A stretch of 64,000 bases of DNA from Neostapfia colusana (lineage: Eukaryota > Streptophyta > Magnoliopsida > Poales > Poaceae), in NCBI GenBank assembly GCA_030760725.1, contig JASWHV010000012.1:56141652-56205651 (forward strand). Reading direction: 5' to 3'. Under the pieces are notes generated by a model. The model saw only the letters and a program-made list of their open reading frames with translations. It made no database searches and was not told where the DNA came from. A program made the position numbers and the translations under genes. Shown in pieces: positions 54,879-64,000 of this stretch; the stretch's first letter is position 1, and each line of letters opens with the position of its first letter.

Positions 54879-56502
54879 TGTGAGACCTATGTGTGCTGAA
54901 TACATTGGCAATTAGGATAAAAGTTAGCATTAACATTCAAAGTTTTGAATATTGCCAAAACATTCTTCTGTGGCAAGGTCCGACAAGTTCTTTGTTAGGT
55001 CCGCCAAGTGTTGGCAAGGTCTGACGCAAGGTTCGGAGAGCTCCTGCAAGGTCCGGAGAGCTTCTGTGAGGTCCGGAGCTTGTTTTTAGGGAGCTCCCGT
55101 GAAGTTCAACTCGTAGAACTGCAGCGTCTTGTTTTTGCTTTTAACTCGCAATGTTTCAAGCTTGCTTTGTGGGAAGGTTTGCTTAGTATTAATTTGCTAA
55201 GTTTTTGGTGTGTTTTGGTGGTTATGGATGTTATCATTTGATATGGTTTGCAACATGCTTATGTGACGTGCTCATGTAAGGTGTTGTGGTTTTCGAACTA
55301 ACGTGAGTCAAGTCGAGGACTTGTGCTCGGAAGAATTGGTTGTTTATTCATGTGCAGGTGTTGCTTGAGTTCAAGACATGGCTGGTGACGGGATCCTTGG
55401 ACTAGTCTCAGGGAGGAGATGAGGTTCCAACAAACAAGTTCGGGAGGAGCTGTGGTTGAGTTGATCGGGAGGTCGCGCAGCATGTTTGGATCAAGGGCAG
55501 TGCATATGAAGGTTGCGTGTACGTCGTTGAAAGGTCTTTGCACGTGTGCCAGGAGTGAGTGGACGTGGCAACATTGTTCCAAGGCGTGATGAAGAGAAGT
55601 GGACGTAAAGAATTGGTCGGAAAGGTCCAACCGACTAGGTTATGGACTCAGGCTGCGGCTAAGTCGTGTTTGACTCAAATATGGAAAGTTTTGAGTTGGT
55701 TATGATAGGATTTCGTTTGGGTCATGAATTTGAATTATTTTAGGAATGTTTGGGACGTTACTAAGGTGTTTGTAAGTCTTAAGATTGCTTCTATCTGTGT
55801 ATAGAAGAGTCTTGAGCAGTATTTGAAAGTTACAGTTTGAATCCAAGTAGGTGTAGGAGTCCTAGTTTGAGTTGAGTTGGCTTTAGGGCTGGTTATATAA
55901 GCAAGGGGGGCCAAGTCTCGTGGGTGCACGACTTTGGGCTTTTCCTCTTGTGTTTCTATTGAATAAAGTTCATAGTTTCGAGGAGCTTTTGTGCCTTGTT
56001 CGTCCGACTTATTTTTCGTCAAGTCTTTCTCGCCGAGTTTCTGGACAGACCGACGTTGCTTCGGTGTTTCGTTCATAACTCGAGTTTTACAGATCCGATT
56101 GACGTGATTCTTTTTGGGTTGTCTTCAAAACTCAATTATCTATCATATGTGAAATTTTCACGAGCTTCAGATCTGTAGTTTTTTAGATACACGAGTTTCT
56201 TTGCAGCGTTGCAGATCTGTTTTATATCGGGTAGAACAGATTGATCTTTGTTTAATGTTTTGATCGTATCTCAAGTTTTACTTCGTGTTTTCAAGTGATT
56301 CTTGTTGCATTAGATCCGTGACTTGATTCTCTACCTCTATACTTGATTTGTCACGGTTGAAAACGTTTGAAAACACTTGCACACATGGTTTCTTTAACCG
56401 ATTGATTTTTTGCTGAGGGGTTTTTGTTGTTTCCGCTGCGAAAAGTTTTAATCTACCATTGACCCCCCTCTGGTAGCTTTTCACGTGTTCTTCGATCCTA
56501 CA
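54879..56502 (+). repeat. Copia 3' LTR (1624 bp)
   Basis: Partner of 46797-48400. It has about 20 extra bases holding one more aggtccgg unit (near 55040-55060) and scattered single-base differences. TATATAA at 55894-55900. Confidence 0.93.
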
Positions 56503-56507
56503 CTCTC

Positions 56508-59472
56508 CTCGTGCAATTCACGCAAGGAAACTCGCCGAATTCCCCATCGCCGCTCCACTTTTCGCTCCGATGAGAACCGAAGCTTCGATCACCGTTTTCC
56601 ATCGATCCTTGCTCGGACTTCCTGATCTAACGCGCTGATCATGTTCCACCGCCTCCAGGGAGTCACGCAGGTGAAGAAAACCCGGTGTTTTGCACTCTAG
56701 ACGCAGCTCCGGCGAGCACCGCCGCGTTTTCATCTCGGACCTCGCCGCCGACCACCTTCCAGGGCCTCCGAGCTCAAGAAAAACCCCGAGGTGAGATCCC
56801 CGACCTCCCCTCTACCGTTCTATGCCAAGAAATCCAAGTTTTAGGTAGTATAGATGAAAACCCAAAGATCTCCGGCGAGATTGCCACCCCCGCCGCCGCG
56901 CGCCGCCGGGCAGCGCGGGCTGGCTCCGGCCAGGGCGACGTGGCCCCTTGAGGGCCGTCTATTTTAAATCGCACGATAGAAATTAAATCGACACGTACCG
57001 CTTTGGCAATATAATCTGAGCCGTCTGTTTTAAATCCAACGGACCACATCAGCCCCGCGTTATAAAGGCCGGGATTCTTACGCGCTACCCCTTGGGGATC
57101 TCGGAAAACACGAGCTAGCCCCGGAAACTTCTGATCTAGCCCCTGGACCTTCAGAAATTTATGTAAATTCATTTAAAACTCAGTTTTAGCCCCTGGACTT
57201 AATAAAAATTAGGAAAACCCCTCTTTTATGTGTAATTAGGCCCCTGAAAATTTATGAAATAGTAAATTAAACCCTGCAGTAGGGTGGATTTGCCTTTTAG
57301 ACCCTATAGGATATTAAATTCAGAAATTTGAATATGTGACTAGGATTTAAATTTAAAAGGTGAGGCAAACACATGTGCAAATGCAAATTTAAACTCTCCT
57401 AGCACTTGGAAAACTTTAGAATGAGTCAAAAATAGATTTTAGGCTGAAATGAATCTGCCTAAGTGATTGCTCATTTTTATTTTCTCTAGAGACACATTTT
57501 AGGCTAGGAAATAATTCTAAAAACTAGTAAAATAGATTTAAATTGTTTCACATCAGAGAGGAAGTTCAAAAATATATTATTGAACATTTTAGATCAGAAC
57601 CTATTCTGTTTAGATGATATGCCTTACTATTTTAATATTAAAATTTACTTTTAGGCATAGAAAATAAATTTGAAAATATAGGAAAATAAGTATGCATAAT
57701 TAGGAAATGATAAATGAGGTCTCCAAATCCAAAAACTTCAGTTTAGTATTTTGTAGAAGATCTGAAAACCTATTTGGAGTAGGAAATTCATATATAGTGT
57801 GCAAATAGAAATCTGAATATAAAAGTTAGAAATAATATATATATATTTAAAAGTGCATGTAGGCCTAAAATCAACACATCTAGGGTAACCACAACACTTA
57901 GAAATGTGAATGACTTTCATATGTATGTATGTGTGGTTTGCATGGAGTGAAAGTGTGGACTATGGCTTATGGATTGTTGTTTTTTTTTGCTATGTGTATT
58001 GACATGAGTAGAACCTGCCCCAGAGCAAGTTCTCCCCTTCCAAGACCAAGACTTTCCATTCCCAGAGCAGCAGGAAGAAGGCAAGTGTCCTTGACCACTT
58101 TGATCCTATACTAGGATGTGTAGATAGAATTATTTGCATTGTCAATTGAAATATAAAACCCATGCTAGGAAGTTTCCCTAGAATTGCATTACCTTGTTTC
58201 CTTGTAGCTTGGGTTGAGATTTATTTTATCATGTCATTTATTTATATGCTTATGTTTAGCCATGCTTAGAATGGGATATGAAATCATCAATTTATTTACC
58301 TTACTCTTGAATGAGATATTATGAGTTATGTAGAGGTAGGGATCGAGGCAAGTTGGATGATTTGGTTGGTGCTAGGTGCACGAGACTCGGGTTTGTGTTT
58401 AGTACTTGCTTGGATCCTAAGTACCGGTTCATGGAGCATGTAACCTGGCTTTACCGTGCCAACCACATGCTGAGATGGGGCAGCTTGGCCAATTAATTAG
58501 GTGTATCCCCGGCATAGTATGGGTGTGTTGGATGGTGCGAGGAATAGGCGTCAGCTGGACTACCATATGAACCGCAAGGCTCAAGAGGGGGCCACTGCAG
58601 CGGGGTTGGAGCCTCTTGTATGCTGTTAGGGATGAAACCTCAGTGGGACCACGCTCGTCGGGAATCCCTTTGTAAAGGCCTCGTAGTGATATCCTAGCTA
58701 CACACCTGGGAAGTGTGAACGTGGTTCGCGGCCACTGGCATAATGGAGGTTCTTTTAGTCTACCCGGCATCGGGGGATGAAATCACTACATGTGGGTACA
58801 GTGGTGCAAACTCTGCAGAGTCAAAACTATCATGACAACCGTGCTGACGGTCAAGAGCGGCTTGGACTTATTCATGATAAGACGATGATGGATTGGGAAG
58901 TTGAGGATGTTAAGCGGGGAGCTTAACATTAGAGTTGAGACTATGTGTACTTGATATTGATGATGGGTTGAGGGATTGGGACCATTTCACCTGTGTAGTA
59001 ATGTAGGTGTTTAATAAGCTAAGGTGATAGGTATTAGTTGCGTAGTGCTTTAACCATGAGTTCAACCTCTCCTTGCTCTAGCCATGCATGACATAACTTT
59101 CCCACACTTGCTGAGTACCCACGGTACTCAAACTTGCTTTTCTGTTGGTTTATATTGCTGCTCAGGTCAAGAGAATGATGTGGTGTTTAATGACCAAGAT
59201 TCTGGTCCCGAGGAAGGATTCTAGGCTCACGGAGTCTCCCGGGCAACGCCTGTGACGGAGCCCACAAGATTTATATTCCGCTGCTGCTTTATTTACATGT
59301 TATGAACATTTTGTCGTCCATCGAGGCGTATGCTATGTAAGACTTATTTATATTCGAATACTTGGCTTGTAATAAATGATGCTTCACTATTTGTCATCAC
59401 ATGTATGAGAGAATGATCCTGGCATACATGTGGTATGCACTCGGTTGTTCTTCGGAGAAACCGGGTGTGACA
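56508..59472 (+). repeat. A3 3' LTR, remaining 2965 bp
   Basis: Continues the LTR cut at 46796 and ends GGGTGTGACA, followed by tccac. Stem-loop at 59112-59130. Confidence 0.93.
56511..59224 (+). pseudogene. LTR spliced ORF, A3 3' LTR copy
   Basis: Exon 2 56671-56790 (120 nt), exon 3 58012-58080 (69 nt), exon 4 59166-59224 (59 nt), all open and in phase. Here the exon 2 donor is intact (GAG|GTGAGA) but the exon 1 donor is CCG|ATGAGA instead of GTGAGA, and exon 1 starts with GTG. GC donor at 58081 kept. The two A3 LTRs thus lost different splice sites. Confidence 0.4.
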
Positions 59473-59477
59473 TCCAC

Positions 59478-60711
59478 TAAGTTTTATCTCATTTGGAATT
59501 AATCTTGACAGTAGCTAATTTGATCTGTTCAAAACTGAATTTGAATTTCAGATTCATATTTGATTCAAATTCATCCAAATCAGTTTGACACTTTGAGTTA
59601 TTCAAAACCCAAATCCCATTTCAGTGGTTTGAGTAAATCAAAAAAGGCAATTGGGTCCCAATTATTTGGAACAGTGTGAAATTCAAATTTTTAGGACAAA
59701 ATTGAGCTTAGGGACCCACCTGTCATTGAACAGAGACAGCCATTGAATTTCTCTTCTGTATGCGGGCGACACCGAGCAGCATGCTCAGCCACCGCTGCAG
59801 CCAGCGAGCTGCCAGTGTGCTCGCCTCCTAGATGGCAGTGCAGCTCCTTTTCATCGGCTAGCCAATCAACATCGCTGCACAACCGAATTTTCCTTCTCTG
59901 CTCGCACGCTCGACCCGGAAAAAACCCCGTTCACCCGCTCCTCTGCTACCATCGGTAATCGACCTCTCCGGTGGTTCGGCACCCGTTGAGCCGCTCAGGA
60001 GCTGCGCCAACACCTCCTCGACGTCTTCGACGCATCACCGAGCTGGTTCTGGCTTCCCCAAGCAGCGACACGGTGTTTTCCTCTCCTTGGGCCCAAGCAA
60101 AGGCGCCAACGCGGTTGATCATCGCTCGGCCAGTTCATCGCATCTTTTAACGATCAAACGCGCAAAAAGGTTAGCCATGAGGTCTAGCTCATCATCCCGG
60201 AACCCCTTGCCCTCTCTCGATGCCGGTGATCTGTAATTTGGATTCTTGTGTCGGGTGTAGTGTAGAACCAATAGAAATCAAATGGGAAATTCGTCACGCA
60301 TGATTGATCATCTTCAATTCTGTTTTGGCTATAGCTACTAGAGTTCCTAACGATCACCCCGGACCAAATCACACAGAAAATAGTTCATCCAGTGAGCTGG
60401 GTGATGTGATTTCGTCGCCGCGGGCCAAAACGAGTCGGGTCACCGGTAAACTCTATTTCCCCATCGGTTTCAGCTCGAGCTAGGTGTAGAAGCTTCGACA
60501 CACCCTAGTGGTGCTATATGGCCCTTTCCCTTATCAGTTTAGGCTTTGAGACAAGTGTTCACCATCGTCACAAAGCTACAAGCCGCCGCCTCCATCGCCA
60601 ACCTATTTTCCGGCGATGTCAAGCTCCGAGACGTTTCCCGGCGGCTGCGCCATGATCTTGTGGCGGACCGGGATCCGCCCATCCAGGATCGCAGAGGGTG
60701 GATCCGCGCGA
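59478..60711 (+). repeat. C2 LTR, second part, cut by C3
   Basis: Continues 37212; matches the reverse complement of about 27990-28900 in C1, with weak similarity in the GC-rich part. It stops at the left end of C3 (60712), so the rest of C2 must lie to the right of the window. No ORF that I trust; a GC-rich stretch (60540-60711) is unassigned. Confidence 0.65.
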
Positions 60712-63700
60712 TGCGACACCCGACAGCACACATAAGAACACATTACATTACATGGGAAAACAAACTGAATGTACAAAGTAGCACTCTTCTCAGTTACAAA
60801 CTAGGGTCTTTATTACACAGCGGAAGTTTCTTTTGTACAACTCACGCCCGCCTATCTAGCAAAAGTCGGTTGCCCAGCCCTAGGGCAACACACACTAGCT
60901 GCACGTCTCAGCTCAGCGCGGTGTGTACGGCTCCCACTCAGCCGTGGTCCCCGATGGAGGGTAACCCTCGCCGGTGGACTCGTACTCCGAGTCCGTGGGT
61001 GGCTCCTCACCTGAAAAACACTTAAGCAGCAACCGTGAGCACGAAGGCTCAGCAAGGCTTAACCGACTCACCTAAGCATGAAACTCTACATGAGGTGTAC
61101 CATGACGTAGGATAGTCATATTGCAACAAATGGACTCGCCTACAAGTTCATCCTTAGTTTAACTTTTAGCAACAAGTTAACAGTTCAGGAAGCTGAAATT
61201 TAGTAAGCAATATTTGGTGGCAACCATGTAGCAATACAATGTTATATCATATCAGCAGTATTGAATCACCATATTTCATACAGTAGTCTACGTCACGACT
61301 CAGTGACCAAGTGGTATTCTTCACCGCGAGGGACGGCGAATCGACTCGATATACACCTGCAGGGAAACCCAAAGAGCACGTCACGTACGCCCACCCGTGG
61401 CGCTGCACAGCACGCTCACTCGATGTTGTACGGGACAACCTTTCACCCAACAGCCTAAACGTCGAACCGGTCGCACCGAAATGAGCAGGAGGTTCCCCAC
61501 ACGGAGCATCTCTCTATGCCCGTTGGCAGATTTTCACCTTGCTGCCGTCAGCCTACACCTATAAATCGGTGCGTTATGCCTCGACGCCCGGAGGTTTAGG
61601 CTACATCGGTTTATCGGGGCCCATATATCCGATATGCCATCGGTACGTTCGAACTTGATCAGCGTGGGCCGCACACAGATCGGTCCTCAATCGACACGGA
61701 CAGGGCTGCGCACACAAGACTCCCTCTTGCTGCGCCCTAGCCCCTGCCTAGTCTCATTTTCATTACTAAAGTGATCTCACATCACTCAACCGAACCCGTG
61801 TGTCCCAAGCCTAAACTCGCGAGTAGATTCCAACTACTCGACTTGTACCGAAGTTCTATGAAACATTAAGCATAGCCTATCTACTTGAGGTCTTATACAC
61901 TACCCTCACTCTTATGGAAAATTTCTGGTCATGCAAATGGGGTTCCATCCATCCTATAGCTAATGCACATTCACACTTCAGATGACACATGTAAACAAAG
62001 TAAAACTTATAAAAGGTTAATGCAAACTGGGGCTTGCCTTGTTGCTGCTGGTCAGTAGTTAGCTCTTCTTCCGGAAGGAGGAAGTCCAGCACTTCCGGAG
62101 TCTCTTCTTCAGTGACTACACGTGTAATGAAATACGACAAGTAAATTTAAATGCAATGTGTAAACTTGAATACTTAACTACTAATAACTCTAGCTAGCCC
62201 TCCTATTTGGTTCTGAAATTTTTATTGTGGCTTGGTAGGGTCCTAACCAGAGTCTTGACCAAGTTTCATTTGAAACAAAGTTCATCTGAACCTTGTACAA
62301 ATAAAAGCCCATTTAGTCAATATTTGATCCTCTGAATAATTCCAGGGGTTTTCATGGCTCCAACCATTACTTTCTGGAAACTATACTTTAAGATGGTTCT
62401 AATGGAATTGGTTTCATGTCATTTGAAGAATTCTACTGAAAGTTATGCCCTAATTAAGATTGGAGAAAATCTGAAAAATGTTTCTGTACATTTTTCTATT
62501 TTCTCAGGGCAGTTCTCTTAATCACCCCATTAGGGTAACTAATTTACTTGGATGAGTTTGAAAATTTTACTGGGATTCAGGGATTTTCCAATGAACCTCT
62601 CAGCCAAATTTCAGAATTTTTCATAAAGTAGTTCTCCAGATAAAATTCCCAACAGTTTAAAATTTAGGGATTTAATTCTGGAAAAATATTCACTTTCATG
62701 AGCTGAATTTGGTATTGCTGGAAAGTACTCAGAATTCTAAGTTCAGCAAAATTTGGTTCACCGAAATTGGAGTTTCCTAGCCAAAGTTCTATTCATTTGA
62801 AGTTTGAACTAAAACTGGAAATTCGAATAAAGTTTAAACTCTGCGGGTGGGGTCCCCCGGCTACGTGTCAGCCTCCCAGCTCACCCACACCGAAGCCCGC
62901 AGAATCACCCGCGCACCCGCACGGGATCCCGGTGCCGCAGCGGATCCGACGATTTAAAATATCGCCACTGACACGCGGGGCCCCCAGTCATCTCCCTTCT
63001 CCCGACGCCCACGCGCTCCCGCCGCCGGGCTCGCCGGAGCTCTCCCCGGAGAGGGGTTCCGGCCCTCGGAACTTACCGATCCTTGCCGCCTGTGCCTATC
63101 TCGGCTTGGGGAACACGGTGGTGCCCTCACCAGAGCGTGACAATGGCCAGAACAGTGCTCCCGCCGATAACAGCGGCCGGGAGCTCACCGGCGACGTCGA
63201 ACTCGGCATCCCCTGCACCTTTTTCGATGCGGTTTGCTCGGGGAGCTCCGCTGACACCTGCTGGTCACGGTCATGGACACCAATCCCGGTGAAAACGGCT
63301 GTAACTATGACCTCACCGGCGACCTAGACCGGATATCGGCTGTGCTCAGAAAACTTCGAAGAACCGTAACCCTAGCCCATGGTTCTTGCTGATTTTTGAT
63401 CCTAGGAGGTCGTGGCAGTGTATAGAGCGTGTGTGTGACTCGGTATGCCCGGTGATGAGCTAACCCCCATGAATTTTGGGATTTGGTGGGGGCTCGGTCT
63501 TAGGACCACCGAAACTTCCCGGCGAAATACTCCCCTGACAGCCCATGAAATGAAGAACGGTTGGGACCATAAGAATCAGCACCTCAAGGTGGTCCTTTCT
63601 TGTGTTGCTCATCGGGCACGAGAGCGCCTGGTTTGCTCGGACGCCGGCGATCAGTGGGTGGTGAAACACCGAGGGTGTGGCTGAGTTTGTGGGCGGTGAA

Positions 63701-64000
63701 ACAGAGAGGATACGGGGGTTTTCACGCAGCCCAGCAGTGCAACCGCACGCTTTGTAGCCGGCGCCCTCATCCCCCGAGCAGGCGGTGGCCCGGTGGCCGC
63801 GTTGGGACGGGGTCGACCCCGTGCACTGTCGGCCGTAGGGTGTTCGACCGCGTGCCCGAGTCAGTTTGCTCCCCGGGGTGGCTGACCAGTGGGCCCTCGT
63901 CTCCCCTATAATTCTTCCTCCCCCTTTCTTTTGTAAATATCCCAGCTACTGAACATTGAATGGGAGACTTAGCCCCCAAGTATTGGTTTGAATTTGAGTT
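60712..64000 (-). repeat. C3 LTR (C family, minus strand), partial
   Basis: The left end reads tgcgacaccc, so on the minus strand the LTR ends GGGTGTCGCA. It aligns with C1 25250-28500 in blocks, such as caggcaag-type exon borders, accgcgagggacg, and ctgcagg near 61350. The LTR start would lie beyond 64000. The last 1 kb is GC-rich and has no supported gene. Left flank cgcga (60707-60711) is the expected target duplication. Confidence 0.75.
60913..63209 (-). CDS. Candidate spliced small ORF inside C3 LTR (3 exons, 84 codons)
   Basis: Product unknown. Minus-strand exons are 63209-63131 (79 nt), 62115-62038 (78 nt) and 61010-60913 (98 nt). Junctions are phase 1 and the joined frame is open from ATG to TGA. 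Splice sites are CTCTG|GTGAGG, acceptor GTGTAG, GC donor CAAG|GCAAGC at 62037, and acceptor TTTTTCAG. Exon 2 is acidic then Gln-rich (LLPEEELTTDQQQQ). The end, EWEPYTPR, matches EWEPCTPQS of C1, although the sequence between differs and has indels of whole codons. Stem-loop 61036-61051 lies 25 nt before the last acceptor. The ATG used is not the one of C1, so the start is tentative. Confidence 0.45.

Larger units (their letters stand above)
46797..56502 (+). mobile_element. Ty1/copia element, Sirevirus-like (9.7 kb)
   Basis: Complete element with LTRs of 1604 and 1624 bp (TGTGAGACC to CA), primer site, long gag, protease, integrase, RT, RNase H in copia order, a non-coding stretch with several polypurine-like runs, and a ctctc target duplication. 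The long coiled-coil gag and the multiple purine tracts fit Sirevirus (SIRE/Maximus). There is no envelope-like ORF. Pol is broken by stops and frameshifts. It is the innermost insertion in this part of the nest. Confidence 0.93.
37213..59472 (+). mobile_element. Ty3 chromovirus A3, complete but split by copia
   Basis: A complete A-family element with 5' LTR (37213-40557), primer site, ORF0, gag-pol, eroded polypurine tract, and a 3' LTR split into 46397-46796 and 56508-59472 by a Ty1/copia element. Removing the copia element and one ctctc copy restores a 3.36-kb LTR. Flanked by tccac. It has more lesions than A2: two frameshifts and several stops in gag-pol. Confidence 0.95.

Noticed and set aside
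60540..60733. A host gene fragment in the GC-rich stretch before C3
   Set aside because: It sits in the C2 LTR in the promoter/exon 1 zone. I could not show homology to any known protein, so it is left unassigned.
62767..63327. A 186-codon plus-strand ORF in GC-rich DNA
   Set aside because: It is antisense to the C3 LTR, has no recognisable domain, and GC-rich sequence gives long open frames by chance.

Overview
This window is plant, almost certainly grass, repetitive DNA. It is a nest of LTR retrotransposons with no convincing host gene. The evidence is coding remnants of three related Ty3 chromovirus families (Tekay/Del/RIRE3-like, with RT, RNase H, integrase, chromodomain and an extra ORF before gag), one Ty1/copia Sirevirus-like element, a 5S-bearing Cassandra TRIM, an Athila/Tat-like remnant, and initiator-Met-tRNA primer sites. 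The family names A to E are mine.

Layout. 1-5981: 3' part of element A1 (+), with broken pol and a 3.4-kb LTR. 5983-6725: a complete Cassandra (-). 6726-12103 and 24726-29321: element C1 (-), with pol, gag, ORF0, leader and 5' LTR, split by the complete element A2 (-, 12104-24720, TSD acacg). 29322-33567: element D (+), with the end of integrase, chromodomain and a complete 3.1-kb 3' LTR. 33568-36832: Athila-like remnant E (+). 36833-37212 and 59478-60711: start of a C-family LTR (C2, +), split by element A3 (+, 37213-59472, TSD tccac). A3's own 3' LTR is split by a Ty1/copia element (+, 46797-56502, TSD ctctc). 60712-64000: a C-family LTR in the opposite direction (C3, -), running off the window. 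The order of insertion reads off directly: E is oldest; then D, C2, C1 and C3; then A2, A3, Cassandra and A1; copia is inside A3.

All the retroviral-type reading frames carry stops or frameshifts. The best preserved is an 841-codon RT to chromodomain frame in A2. Nothing here looks able to move by itself.

The most unusual observation is inside the LTRs. The long LTRs of families A, C and D each contain what looks like a small intron-bearing gene. Short acidic, Gln-rich exons join in frame across plant-type splice sites; intron phases are conserved (always phase 1). The last intron has a rare GC-AG donor in all eight copies, a stem-loop with compensating base changes sits 25-35 nt before the final acceptor, and an AATAAA follows the stop in families A and D. 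In family A, exon lengths of 120, 69 and 59 nt are exactly kept in all five LTRs, and last-exon differences fall mostly at third codon positions. Four copies (A1, C1, C3, D) are open from ATG to stop after virtual splicing (101, 71, 84 and 52 codons). I do not recognise the product and know of no description of it. A second unusual feature is a 12-unit array of G-box (ACGT-core) repeats just upstream of the TATA box in the D LTR.
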